From assembly GCF_037975245.1 (NCBI RefSeq), contig NC_092565.1, positions 20,000,999 through 20,064,998 on the forward strand: a DNA stretch of 64,000 nt, given 5' to 3'. This stretch comes from Apostichopus japonicus (lineage: Eukaryota; Echinodermata; Holothuroidea; Aspidochirotida; Stichopodidae). Of this stretch, positions 13,701-27,367 are shown piece after piece (positions within the stretch are counted from its first letter, which is position 1; the number at the start of each line of letters is the position of its first letter). The position numbers and the translations under genes were made by a program. The notes under the pieces were generated by a model. The model ran no database searches. It had not been told where the DNA came from and saw only the letters and a program-made list of their open reading frames with translations.

Positions 13701-14180
13701 GAATGTAAGCAAGTTATTATCTATTCATTTGAATGCTTATATTAGTTTATTTTTTATTTTAAGATTTTATTATTAGAAATACACGATAATATTAATCTCT
13801 GCAATGACTTATCTTAACGCTTTCCTTTTTCTATTTGTTCCGTTTCATTCTGTCCAATGAGAGATAACCCCCACCCAACCCCCCCCCCCCACCCTAAGAA
13901 AAAATAAACAAGTGAAACAAAATACAATTTACAAGAACAAAAACCAATAATTTGCTTGCAATATGCATAGGTGTAAAATTTATCAAAATTTTGCGTGGAT
14001 GGAAACTTCTACCCCTCTGATTTGGAACCCCACCACCTCCCACCTTTCCATCTTTCCTCCTCGGTCAGTATGGTTCATAGAAAAGATTTCAGGTAATACC
14101 AACCAAGTTAACAGAAGTCCCCCGAACAACTCACCCCCCCCTCTCTATTCCAAAACCAACAGTCATCTAAGAACACCGAG
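10706..14180. other. No gene seen
   Basis: AT-rich sequence with homopolymer G and A runs. The short ORFs here (around 10818, 12151, 12272 and 13353) match no family I recognise and show no coherent exon structure. The segment at about 13346-13400 (ccaggggtggatcagtggg) looks like one end of a hAT-type repeat, without a partner. Confidence 0.6.
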
Positions 14181-14186
14181 ATGTAC

Positions 14187-14545
<359 letters not shown>

Positions 14546-14639
14546 TGATAAAATGTTCCACTTGTTGGATAGAAATAATAGTAGAAAAGATAAGGACAAC
14601 ATGTAATGCCTTTTAATCCAACATAATATTTAGAATAGA

Positions 14640-16827
14640 ATAGATTTAACTACACGCTTCACAAATTTTCGGACACCCTGGTCCTTCGTCAGGTGAAAAA
14701 AGAGTGATTGAAATCACGTTAGTCTACCGTAAGCCCCAAACTGCTCAAAGTGCTTGAACCCGGAAAGAAAAGCCATATCCCCATATTGAGACCATGACAG
14801 TGTGAACGTTCTCTAAGGATCAGTTCGACATCCTTCTAGTTTCTTTTATAATGGTGAGACAAATTACCCAGCATTATGGCAAACTTAAGACAGTCGATAT
14901 TGTGTTGTGGAAGACTAAAACTGGAAAACTGGTTTTGTTGAGTCTGATTGTGCTTTTGTGATTATTAAGTCGTAAACGAAAGGGAGTGGAGGTTTGGCCA
15001 ATGTTTTGTACATCAGGACAGAGAACACAAGTGATAAGATATATCACAAAGGGAGTGTCACGATTGTAAGGACCTGGATGTAAACACACCCCTGAAGGAG
15101 AGAGCTGAATGTCAGGGTCCGTGATCATGTGATGACAGACCTTACACCGGGGTTTACCACATTTAATATTCCCCTTGGGTTGGGGAGTGTCGGTGGAGGG
15201 TAAACGACTCCTAACAAGGATGTTACGTAGGCTGGGAGGTTGTCTTCTACCAACTACAGGGGGGTTAATAAAAATGTCACCCATATCGTCTCCCAAGTTC
15301 AACGTGTTCCATTCATTTTTGACCAGCCTAATGAATGGATCGACCTGATCGCTGTGTGTAACGACAAATGGAATACGATGCTCTTTCACCTCCCTATGCT
15401 GACTTTGAAGCAGTTTCTCCCTGTAAATTCTACAGACCTTATTAAGGGTTCTCTTCAATAATTTGTAGGTATAATTACAATCAAGAAAGTGACCTATTAG
15501 GGTGGTAGATTGACTACGAAACTGTAGGGGATCAGAACAGATGCGTTTGTAGCGAAGCATTTGGCTAAAGACAATTAAGTCTTTAATATGAGATGGGTGA
15601 AAACTATGAAAGTCGAGTTATGTGTGACGGTCAGTGGGTTTAGAATATACAGACGTGTTAATCCGACCGTTAGAAAGAGTGACCAGAGTGTCCAGAAAGG
15701 CAACATGAGATTTTGATTTCTCCATGGTGAATTTAATGGAGGGGTGGAACAGATTGAGGCTATCTGCAAACGCATCGAGAGACTGTTCCCCATGAGACCA
15801 AATAACAAAGATATCATCAATGTAATGTAAGTACAGAAGTGGTAGAAGATTAGAACTTTCAAGAAATCTAGATTCAAAATCAGCCATAAATAGATTAGCT
15901 TACGCTGGGGCCATTTTTTGTCCCCATGGCTGTCCCCTTAGCCTGAATGTATAATCTGTCCATGAACGCAAAAACATCGTGTCTGAGTATAAAGTCTATA
16001 AGTAGGGCGATCTCCTCAGCGTTGTGGTGGTTGTCCTCAGATAAGTATTTTCTACATGCCTACACCCCCTCATCGTGCGGAATATTGGTGTATAGGGCGG
16101 ATACGTCGAGTGTGACCAGTAAGGTGTGGTCCGTGACTCTGGTAGGTAGGGTGGATAGTTTCCGAAGAAAATCCGTCGTATCCTTGACGAAACTGGGTAT
16201 GTTCCCCATCAGTGGTTGTAGCTGGCTATCGATGAAGCCAGAAATATCCTCAGTGAGGGTACCTCTTCCAGAAACTATAGGGTGTCCGGGTGGTATCTCT
16301 TTGTCTTTCTCTATTGTCATTGGTGTGCATGGTAGCGGTCGATTCAGAGGATCTAGGTATTGACTTCATTCCGTGGATTTTGGGGAGCATATAGAAGCAA
16401 CCGGGTGTTGGAGCTTTGGGTATGAGATGTTCGATGGTTTGGCGGAGCCGTTCAGGAAAGTTGAGATTATGCGGTTAAGTTTGTTGTGATGGTTTACTGT
16501 TGGGTCTGAGTTGAGTTGCAGGTAGTAGGTGTCGTTGGATAGTTGCCTTTGTGCCTCCGATGTGTAGTCGTCGCGATCTTGTATGACAATGGCTCCTCCC
16601 TTGTCAGCTGGTTTCACCACAATGCCGATATTGGTCTTCACGGTTTGGAGTGCCATGTGCTGCGATTTGTTGAGGTTAGTACGAGATTGTATCTTCTTCT
16701 CGGAGATGGAACACAGGAATTTGTCGAGATGTGACCTAACCGAGTTGATATAGAGGTCGATGTAGCGGTTACGTCCTTCCGGTGGGGACCACAATCTGGA
16801 TTTTGGTTTTGATTGGGTTGGTGCCAT
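14640..16827 (-). pseudogene. Decayed Penelope-like retroelement (RT + GIY-YIG endonuclease)
   Basis: Minus-strand remnant reading, in order: an N-terminal part with KPADKGGAIVIQDRDDY (16827-16366); RT core with HPIVSGRGTLTEDISGFID and VTLDVSALYTNIP (16320-16060); RT catalytic box YIDDIF (15887-15618); and a C-terminal endonuclease region (15560-14874) with the CCHH-like KCGKPRCKVCHH and a GIY-YIG-like IYLITC...NIGQTSTPFRLR. The segments are in different frames. Frameshifts fall near 16380-16400 (the LPKIHG motif is out of frame) and near 15915 (poly-A run), and an in-frame TAA interrupts the box just before YIDD. The 3' part 'ttcgtcaggtgaaaa' at about 14690 is a typical PLE tail region. Retroelements of this type copy an RNA by target-primed reverse transcription; this one cannot make an intact protein. 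Ends and target duplication were not resolved. Confidence 0.88.
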
Positions 16828-17394
16828 GGCTGATCACCCATTGTCTGGGGTGCATCTTGTCCTCAATCCTTTAATTCCTTGTTCGTCCTGAGTTAGGTGG
16901 CCATTTAAAACAAATTTTCCTTTGCATGCCAAATATTTGTGATTTGGCATATACTGATCTCCAATGGAAAAAAGACGAAACAAAACAAAACAAAAAACAA
17001 ACACCAACGCGGTAATTAAAACAAAAAATATAAAACAATATTGCAATTGTCTTTCTATCATTCCAGGACCATGAAAAACCACCTAAAAAGTGCACGATTT
17101 CAAGGATTTTTCACCTTTTCTCCACGCCTAATAACGGCGTCCCTGTAAGGAGATACAATTCACATTAATTTCGTTTTCCCTATTAAAGGAGTGATTTATG
17201 TCGGACAACTTGACATAAATCGAGTTTCCCACGCTATCTATCATTTGAACTGAAAACATTTCACGTCAAAGAAAGCATAGGCCTATCATAGACACGATGT
17301 CAACAGCTTTCAGTTTTTTTTTTGCCTTAAGGGGAGGGGGGGGGGAGGGTGTGGGGGTTGATCATATGATCATCATCCTTACATTACATTATGA

Positions 17395-17475
17395 AGTTTC
17401 TTTTATTAGCAAAGTACTTAGAGCGTTCTTTGAGAATAAGTGCTATATAAATGTAATTTAATAATAATAATAATT
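17395..17475 (+). repeat. SINE 3' tail fragment with (TAA)n
   Basis: 'gtacttagagcgttctttgag...gtgctatataaatgtaattt' followed by a TAA-type tail. This is the usual 3' end of invertebrate tRNA-SINEs; no head is visible. Confidence 0.5.
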
Positions 17476-17939
17476 ACATGTAAGGAAAATATTGCCGTCA
17501 AAAAGTTTCTACAGAAAGCATACAAAATTAGTCTATGTGTGATCTTTGCCCGGCGTATAAAGCCATTGTGGCGCCACAATTGACTATCATATTTGGGTGA
17601 GATTACTGTATTTGTTCAAATATAATTATTTTCAATAATATCATATTTTCCCCCTTCTTGTTTGAATTTCTCTTTTTGGTCCATTCGTGTATACCGTGTT
17701 AAATGTGTTAATGTTAAATATGATTAAATGTGATTCTTGTGTCTATATGAGATATTTCAGAGTAAATGAATGAAGACAAAACAAAGAAACAACAATATTT
17801 ATTAGATTTCATTACTCCAGGGATGTATTACTTTAACCAGAATGCAAAAATGCATTGTGGTTTCGATGATGTAACATCAGCAGTTTTCTTCATGAATCTG
17901 ACGTAATGTATAGTGAGGGTGTACATGTTAACAAGGGTG

Positions 17940-18620
17940 TCATGATTTGACCTATGATGACCCCAAATGATCATTGACCTCCACCAAAAACAATAGGTTG
18001 CTTTAACTCAATGTGGTACTTCTACACACTGAATAAAAGGTCGGCCCAAGCTCCAAGTATTGAGATATCGTGTTTACGAGGCTTTCGCAACTTGACCCCT
18101 TGTGACCCAAAATGACCTCCACCAAAAACAATAGACTTTTGTACTCAATGTGGTACTTCTACACATTAAATATGAAGTCTGCCCATGTTCCCATCTTGAG
18201 ATATCGTGTTTACAAGGTTTCCACAATTTGACCCCTGGTGACCCCAAATGACATTTGACTTCGACCAAAAACAATAGGCTTCTTTTACTCAATGTGGTAC
18301 TCCTACATACAAAGTATGAAGTTGGTCCAACCTTCCCTTCTTGAGATACCGTGTTTACAAAGTTTTCACAATTTGTCCCCTGGTTACCCCAAATGACTTG
18401 CACCAAACACAATAGGCTTCTTGTACTTAACATGGTACTTCTACAAACTAACTATGAAGTTGGTCTGACCTTCCCTTCTTAGATATTGTTTTCACAAAGT
18501 TTTCACATTTTGACCCCTGGTTACCCCAAATGACCTGCACCAAAAACAATAGGCTTATTTTACTCAATTTGGTACTTCTACACATTAAATTGGTCTGACC
18601 TTCCCTTATTGAGATATCGT
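17940..18620. repeat. Satellite-like tandem repeat, ~137-146-bp unit, about 4-5 copies
   Basis: Diverged units share 'gacccctggtgaccccaaatg', 'accaaaaacaataggcttct', 'actcaatgtggtacttctac' and 'cttcttgagatatcgtgttt'. Successive 'cccctgg' anchors at 18232, 18377 and 18514 give spacings of about 145 and 137 bp. The minus-strand ORF at 18074-18433 is an artefact of the repeat. Confidence 0.9.
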
Positions 18621-21600
18621 GTTTATAAGCTGGACGTCACAAACGCACTCACACACACACTTACACACACATACGCCATCATGAATGCATAGGTTACGAT
18701 TATCATCGAAACCAAAAAATTAACTGATCTACGAGAGCTTTATTAAGTCGTAAAGAGGTGTTTTGACATCTACTCTGTGAAGAGCACTTAACAACAAGCT
18801 ACTCACATTTTGATGTTTTCTTATAAAGATAGTATATCAAAGAACACGGTGATAATTTTCCCTGTCAAGTTTTCTTTGAGCTAATGGATTTCGTCTCCAT
18901 ATTTTAAATTCCAAAGAACTGAAACCTATAAGAGAGATATTTTGTCCTCCACCAGTTTTATTTTCGGTGTTTGCTTTTACATTGTAAACAGAGAATATAT
19001 AAGGTAACCTATTAGCTTCCATATATAAAGGCGGAAATTACAAACTACAAAGGAACCTTTTCAAAGAGCATAATACAATCATTAAGAGAACGTCTTAATT
19101 CGTCATGCTTTTCTGTGAACAGTTGCTCGGAGAAATAAGATAGTAAAAAATAAGAGTAATGTAATGAAAATTGTTAAAACATCAAGTAAAGGGAAAAAAA
19201 GTGAAATTTTAAGTGTTCTAGAATGGAACGACTTAATTTATAGCTATAACTGTTATATATCATAAAAGCATAAATAACATTAGTACTGACAAAAGAAAAC
19301 AAAGAAGGAAAAAAAGAAGAAGAATATTGCTTTATATTAAAGGTGACTAAGTCGCAGTAGAGAACTCATTAACACAGAGGTGGGGGAGGGGGAAGGGGAA
19401 TATTGAGCAATATGCATAGATTACCCTCTCCCCTTCACCCACAGATATGTCTGCACATAGCAGCAAGGTAAACAAACAAAAAAAAGCGAATTATTTCCAA
19501 AAGAAATGCACATCCAACTCTAGAGAGATATTACTATACTCTAACTATATACTTTACAAAGGTTAACCAACTATTCACTAAAATTTATTCCTCTTTATGT
19601 CGAAATACAGAGGAATTATACCGAAGGGGTCCGAATAAAAACTTCAGGTTACAACAGGTCAGGCTACAACAGGTCAGGTTACAACACTAGAACATGAATT
19701 TCGTTCGATGAGAAAAGTTATTAATGACATGTGGAATGTTATTTTTAATTTACAATTAGGTGATGCTGCTCAGTCATGATTTTGATGCATAATTATCAGT
19801 ATGCCCCTTCCCTCTTTCCCCCTTTACTCTTAGACCCGTGCACAAATGGATCCCTGTATCGTTTGTAAAACCAATATATATTAATTACCCTCCTAAAACA
19901 GATCTTGTCTATTTCATTTACATTTACATCATGGTATGACACCAGTTGGATAAGGTGGGGTGGGTGGGGGTGTACAGGGTAGGGCGGATCTGCAGGGTAG
20001 TGGGTTAGAAAGACTATTAATTGAAATAAAGGTATGCATCCTTCAAAAATGGCATTGGAAACCAACTTGTCTTCAACGGGTTTACCAAACACATGGCAAA
20101 GGGATAAAGGAGGAGATACGAAAACCACCAATCTCTCCGCCCCCGCCCCGCCCCCACACACACCCAAAGTCCTGTAACCATGCAAACTGCATCTACAATT
20201 GATGACACTGCTTCCAAGAATGTCATCCATGAAAGTCATCGCAGCCAACAAAAGGGATCGTTACTGTTAGCCCTCAAATAGTCATACTTAGAACTTCACA
20301 CAGTTTTGACGAAAACTATCAAATTGCATCTTCTAGTACCAGTAACGACACGAAATGCAGACTGTAAAACGTGAAAAAAAAATGGCCTCCCACCCCACCC
20401 CTCACCCCCGACATAAATACTTGTTTATGGTTTGTTTTGTAAATATTTCAGTCAATTTCTTCTTCAACATAATTACATAACACAACATTATGAAGGATAA
20501 AGCAAATGGCTGATGAGAGACTAGCAAGAAGCCCATAGAATAAGGAAATACCTACATACTCAAATGGTTAATAGAAATTGGCAGCGAGATAGCATTACTA
20601 CAGAACAGTGATTCCAAAAGTTCTGACATAATGTAAAACTAGGCCAGAAAGGAATCCCACCCCCCAAAAACCAGACAGTTATTACCACAGACAGTCTATT
20701 GCACATTAGTGAATTCAAATTATATTTCAAACATACTTAGTTCAATGAAAAGTCCTTTCTGGTATATCTTACTGACCACTTTAGTTACCCCTAAATGTAG
20801 AAATATTAGTTATATATATATATGTGTATTAGATCTAAAAGAAACCAGATGATTTCTTTTTTTTTTGGTGTTCAAATTAATCAATTGGCTTCCCTCACAT
20901 TTCTATCTACAAATACAGGCATTCGAACTTAAAGCTATATATCCGGCTACCTACCAATAAAAAAAAACACACTGAAGCTACCATTGCAAATTATATATAA
21001 AGGATCATTTTTCCAATGTTTACTTCTATTTAATCCAATAAATGTCCAAATTCCCCCAAATGCATGTCAACAAAATGCCTGTCCTTTCTGTTTTAAACTT
21101 GAGGAATGTTATAGAAGTTACTTTAATAATGTCATGTCAAAAGTCACTTGATAATAACCGCCAAAACCTCGGGGGGGGGGGGGGAGGGGGGTGCCTAACT
21201 GGCACCTTGTGCAGCTCATTGGATCACTGAGTCAGTAGAAATTTATGCCCCAATCTGCCCCTGCTAAATCCTCTAACTTAATCGACCTTTGCTCTGTATG
21301 ATATCACATATAATAAATGTATAGAAAATATTAACCTCTTGGACCAAAAAAAAAAAAAAAAAAAAATTGACTATTTATTTCTGACCAGTCCATGATTTTG
21401 AAGAGGATTAGTCAACCATTTGTCACTGAATATAATAACAAGCTGTAAACTAAAATTTCTTTTCAATTAGGTTCAATATATAGCTTGACTGGTGACGTTT
21501 CAGTGTATGCTATACTATATCAAAAAAAGAATCTGGCCAACAAATTTTCTAAATCAAAAGTATTCATAAACCACTGCAAATTTTACATTTATGTGATCAA

Positions 21601-21786
21601 ACAATGAACAAGAATATCTTTGTTTGTTTAATTGCATGCTTATTTTGAAAATAAAATTTGTTTGTTTGCTGGTTTCTTGTAAATATTAATAACTAAAGTA
21701 AACTAGCTGCTTTTAGAGTCTGACCTGTATTTGGACTGTGATAAAATTCCTACTTGAAATATACAAGCAAAAAGGCATTTTTTTTC
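18621..21786. other. No gene seen; 3' flank of second esterase gene at the right end
   Basis: AT-rich sequence with poly-G and poly-A runs, a (CA)n patch near 18645, and direct repeats of 'acaacaggtcaggtt' near 19650-19685. The short ORFs around 19796-20251 read low-complexity sequence. The part just below 21787 should include the 3' UTR of the second esterase gene. Confidence 0.6.
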
Positions 21787-24700
21787 CTACAAATTTTTCT
21801 GCATAAACTTGATAATTTCCTTCCTCATCTCTCCAGCCAGCCTGTTTTGTTTTCCACCCCCCATAAGCATCCCGTGAGTTCCATTTTCGTAATGCGTGTG
21901 AATCACTTTCACTCCAGCCTCTTGCAACTGGTTGCAATAGAGGAAGGAGTCATCTCTCAAGGAGTCTATACCGCACGACACCACATAAGCCATGGGGAGG
22001 CCCTCTAGATCCCCCATGATGGGTGAGAGTCGATAATCCATTAGTAAACCGTCAAACTGGCCCGAGAGGTCACCGTCGCATGTGCCCTCGACTTGACCGC
22101 GGTAGAAACTGGCACTCTTGAAATCCGGTGGTAAATCATCGTGGTTGAGTCGTCTCATTAATTGCGACTCTCTGGTATTCTCGGAGAGCAATCGGTTCTT
22201 GGCCAGAGCCATGACAAGCCGCCAGTCTTCTCTGCCGATGAGATAATACGAAAGGCACGAACTTAGGAGAATTTTCCCGGCAGCGTAACTTTGGCCGATA
22301 CGTTTAGTGGCTTGTTGATACGACGGGGTATTAAAATCCACCCACTGGAATGGAGAATATATCAGAACCTGTAACTTGGCATTGGTCAACGACGGGTCCT
22401 TCTTCAGGTCTTGGACCACAGAGGCTGCAAACTGACCTCCGACACTGTCCCCAGCGATGGCGATCCGTTCGGGGTCTATGAGAAACTTATCGTGGTTCTT
22501 CATGAGCCATTTGCAGGCCTCTAAAATGTGTGAATATGGCCCTGGAAAGGTGCTATCCGGTGCCAGGGGGTAGCTGTAGAATAAATATGGTCATAATTAA
22601 TTATAATGCTACAAAAAAAATGAATGGGTCAAATCTTTTGGATAGTTCTTATAAAAACGATTTTAAGGTCCTAAGGACCAAACTGTTGTAGTATACAAAG
22701 GCAGCAATTTGAACCATTTTTATCCTCGCAAAGACAATAAAATGTTTGCACATGTTCCCTGACAAGATAATGAGACATGTAGTAGGTGTTGTCACACTTT
22801 TCACAATTTAGTTAAGTTAGTCTTTAAAAAAGATCACTGATTAAAATTGGAATGGAACCTCTCATGTCAGGAAGAATCCAACAAAATTTCTCTTTGAAGT
22901 TTGAACCCCGGCGGTTCTGCTTTGTAGGTCGTGCCTGATGAAAACGGAGTGTGTTGTCAGGGTTACACAGAATGCATACTACTATGACATCTGACTGGCG
23001 CCCTCAGTGAAGAATGGTTAGATAGGGATCACTATCAGATTAATTCAGTTGAATGGAGACACATGATGCCACCAGTTTTAAAACTGTCTACAATTTTTTG
23101 GCTTTTTGGAAACACTTTTCTTGCTGTGTTTCTCAGTGATATATCTGTTTATTATTTGTGTACATACAAGATACTGAAGTTGCTTAAATACACCAGACAA
23201 CACTAAAGAACTACTCATCTTCCGTCAGCTTAAAACACCTCACTGAGTTTACCAAACATTATTGTGAATTTTTCTGGTATTTGCTTAAGCTGCAGGGTGC
23301 ATCAAATTTTCGTACCATACTCTAAGGTTAAAGACATGCTCCATTACTAAATATAAGGGTAGTAAGATTAACTTGTGAGATGCAGAAATTTCTGTCATGA
23401 TTTATAACACTTTAGTCAGGAATAGTTGTTCTGACCACATAGATTTTGTTGGCAAATTGAAGGGTGTAACCATTTACTTTCAAATTTAAGATGGGTTGGT
23501 CTGGATGAAATGAAGTTACAACTTGAAGCAAGATGTGACAAAATGTGGTGTGATTACAAATTTAATTGGTATTTTCAGTGTACATTGCGTACTTGAATGT
23601 GCAGTGCTAACAAACTGACCATTTGTTAAGTTCAATTTGAAATATTTTGAACTTACTACAATGCAGCAACATAACAACCCAGCTGATCACAGCAGTCCTT
23701 CAGAAAAGAATCATAATGCACTGCAAAAAACAACAAAGAAATGGAATAGGATTGAAAACTAATGTTATGTACTATTAATTAAATCAAGCATTGTAGTGGA
23801 TAGTGAACAAAATAGAGGGCATACTTGCACTTTTGCAAATGACATATTTATGCCTATCAGCTTCTTTTTGTTTTAGGGGGTATTCAACTATTGAAAAGAA
23901 TATCTCTGTTTAGAAATGACTTGAATTGTTCTAGAACAAGATACTGTAATCTTCCCATGAATCTTGACACTGACATTTATTTGGGGAGTCCCCAAAAGAA
24001 GTGCAGATCTAAATTCCTCCTCAGTCTTTCCAATGAGTAATTACATAATAATAATAATCATCATAATTAACAGTTCTTATATAGCGCAACTTACAATAAA
24101 GTCTCGTCGCGCTGTACTTAACCCTGGTCATTGGTAAATTGTCACACCTACACACCAAAGTGTGCACAATTCAAACAATCTCTCCTGGGGCACCACAGTG
24201 CACCACAACCACGTGTCCCCTGGGGGACTTCCCATAGGGTGCAGCCACAAACCGACGCACACAACTATATTTACAAGTCACCTGGGTGAAGAGAGGCAAT
24301 GGAGATAAAGTGCCTTGCCCAAGGACACAACGCAATGATCTGGCCAGGGTTCGAACCTGTAATCCTTAGATCACAAGTCCACTGCCGCCTTAACCACTTG
24401 ATCACAATGCCATCTCTAGAATGTAGCTACTGTTATAAACATGTACTGTACAGGTCTGTCACCTTTATATTGAAAACTGTCTTTCATTGATTAAAAAAAA
24501 GAAATTCACAGAAATTATGTTCTGTTGATCTTGAATAGATGAAGAGAAGATTAGTTTAAAGAATGTATCTCCTGGAAAAAAAGATTTCAGATCCATTTTA
24601 ATCTATGCAAAGAGATGCTTTATGATTGATGAATTGAAATTTGAATGAAAATTAAAGGTACTAAAAACAAAGAACTAAGAAACGAACAGCAGAGAATGTC

Positions 24701-26635
24701 TGCATCAAGCAGCAATATGAAATCACATACTTCACACTCAAATTTGTGTTTGTGATCCTAGGGCTGTGATTTTCCTGTAAGTTCAGACTCTGGTATGGTT
24801 GATCCATATGGACGAAGATAATCAACAGGACAAATTTTTTTCATCGCGTTAAGGAGTTACCCAAACGGTGCAATTTTTTAACTTTGTTGCTACTTCAAGC
24901 AAGTTTTCATATCTTCAAATGTAGATAGCAGACGAAATCAAAATGATTTTTTCTTTGACAATTCCTCAATACATTAGAAATCAAAAGAAAGTAATATAAA
25001 TGAGTGACTTACCTGGAGATCCAATGACATATGCGCCTCCATGAATGAAGATCAAAGCTCGGCTTTTTTCTCCTCGTTTCTGCCTGAGGTTGCGATACTG
25101 AACTGCTTCCGCGTTTCCTAGTACCACTTTGGAAACTTGGACGTCGGAATTAGCATCTTGTTTTGGTTCTTTCAGAATGAAGTGCTTCAAAAAAGCTTGG
25201 CAGTTTACAACATAAGGCTTCCCATTGATGTAACTGTAAAGCCTTGCCTGCACAAAAGCAAAGTAAAGAAAGAAAACCACTTAACAACTGTTTAATAACT
25301 TTACCTGTGGTCTGTTTGATGAAGATTTCAGTGATCCTCAAGGATTAGTAAGCTACACAAATATCATTTTTAAGCCATCTCTTATATACAAAGTTTAAGA
25401 GAATGGGTCCAAACCAGGTGTGTTGTTGACAATGTTGAGTATGCAGTACCAAAGGCAAATGTTCATCTCATTTGACAGACCACTCTCTCAACTAACTAGG
25501 GCGCCTGAATGCACCCCATTCTCGAGCATTACAGAACACTCGTAGAAGTCAACGTTGTTGCAAAACCATTGACAGAGCACAAACACACCACACTTGTACA
25601 TTAATTCACAAAGCGGATATATATACCTAGGCTGATACACTAAACGATGTCTCTAAACACAACTGCAAATCAGAAAGTCTGAAGATCACAATTTTTAATC
25701 TGGCTCCTGGTGAGTTTTCAACAAACAAATCAATTTAATGATGAAGGTAACGAAGACAATTAGAAGCTGGTTAATGTTTTCAGTTAATTTCAACCTGTTT
25801 GGGTGAGGGAAAAAATTGCTTAGTATCCTATGGTTGGTCAATGAGTAACAGCCAGTCACATCAGCATTTGATCTGGTATTGTAATGGTAGGGTCATACAA
25901 TATTAGCATCCAAACACATTCAAAATCAGTATCTTAAAGATTACTGAACACCTTCATCGGTAGCTCAATGACAGTTGACGTTTGGAGCCTCAGAGGATGC
26001 TCCCATCTTACCAGTAAAGCTCTAGATATGGTAGAGAAAGAGGGCAATGGCGGTATTGTGACAGGTAAGGGGTGGCAGGATTCAACAAAAAATTGATTAC
26101 CTCATCCCAATGATCCTGTGCACTTATCAGTACATAGTTTATGGTTTGCTCACTAACAATTTAGCAATAGGAGAAATGGACATCCAGCAAGAAAATGGAA
26201 CAGCATTTCGTAAGATAGGAATTTCATGCAAGCTAAGTGCCCGATTCAATTTTGACAACAGCACTCACTGATGTTTTTAGCACTAATTTATTGGAGTTTG
26301 AAGCAGTTCAGAGATGGAAGTAAAGCTAGACAGTGGCAAGGTTACATCCAACATTGATTTAAAAAAAAACATAAAACAAAGGCAAGCTACTGGAAAGACT
26401 AAAAATATTCCATGTGACCAGTGAAAATTAGTTGACTCACCCCTTTGATCAATATGGTAAGAAAGTAGTTGGTGAATCTGGAAACAGTTTTCTCCTGTGA
26501 AGTCAACTTAACAGGTGCTAGAACATACAGTAAGTAGTAGAGAAGGCATACCAACAGGGCCAGCACAACCACAAAAAGTAAGATGTAGAGAAGGTATGCC
26601 AACAGGGCCAGCACAACCAAAAAAATCATCTTCAA
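21787..26635 (-). CDS. Arylacetamide deacetylase-like esterase, copy 2 (4 coding exons)
   Basis: Same family and same exon plan as the copy at 100-5347. Coding exons: 26635-26441, 25247-25013, 23720-23657 (64 bp) and 22573-21787; introns in phases 0, 1 and 2, all GT/AG; total 426 residues. Motifs in order: N-terminal hydrophobic anchor, HGGAYV (about 134-139), YPLAPD at the start of exon 4, GDSVGG with nucleophile Ser208, CGID (about Asp368), and THG (His398). It is predicted to be an ER-anchored type II membrane serine hydrolase. Oddity: the anchor is built from a 48-bp tandem duplication (VVLALLAYLLYILLFV then VVLALLVCLLYYLLYV), giving about 32 hydrophobic residues. ATG 26635 is chosen as the first in-frame start before the anchor; the next ATG (26629) differs by only two residues. 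The intron between exons 3 and 2 holds a SINE at about 24040-24420. Confidence 0.9.
24040..24420 (-). mobile_element. tRNA-derived SINE of a second family
   Basis: On the minus strand it starts with a tRNA-like head (ggcattgtgatcaagtggtt as A-box region, then B-box ggttcgaaccctgg), followed by a body with 'gacacgtggttgtgg' and 'tgtaagttgcgctatataag', and an ATT/TAA-type simple tail at 24040-24070. It lies in an intron of the second esterase gene in the gene's own direction. Confidence 0.78.
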
Positions 26636-27367
26636 GTTGTTCCAAATGCGTTAGCTATCACAAAGTTCTGCAACTGAGCAAGGAAAATTTAACAAAGAAT
26701 AACAAATAAAATTAAGAAAGATGACAAGTTACTGGGAACACTTTGCATATATATAATGCATTGCAGGATATCATAAGTGAGCCTAGGCAACTACTGTTTA
26801 TAGTTTAAGATTAGCAGACCAGGCAAATGGAAGCATGTCTGAAAATTGGCAGTATGTACTAGTAGCTTCAGAAAATTATAAAAAGGAGCAAAAATACAGT
26901 TTATATGAACATGTGATATATTTGTCAGATGAAACCTAGGATAAACCATAAACTGACTAATAAATATTTTATTAGTATTACATGGCTAAAAAATTAATGA
27001 AACTGGGACATTTGACTATTATAGCACTCCCGGGATGAAGATTTCTCAGGTCTCCTATTAACTGCAAAGACAATTGGCTATCCCTGGATCACCATAAAAA
27101 GATCCTGGAACAAGTTTTTATCTTTTCTCGTTTATATTGGATATCACTCAAACAGAAACTTTTTCACTCAAACTATTAATGTATCTCAATCTGAATCTGA
27201 ATGGGTTAAGCCAGCAAAAATCCTACTAGAGGACATAAACTCCAACCGAGCGCTACAAAGTAGGGGTATAACTTATTAGTTAACAAAACAAAAGTTAGTA
27301 AGCTTGTCTTTGAAATAGTCTAGACTAGGTGCATGCACAATGTCTGATGGCAAAGCATTCCAATCTT

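Noticed and set aside
18074-18433. 119-residue minus-strand ORF with repeated Ser-Thr-Leu units
   Set aside because: It lies wholly within the ~145-bp tandem repeat.
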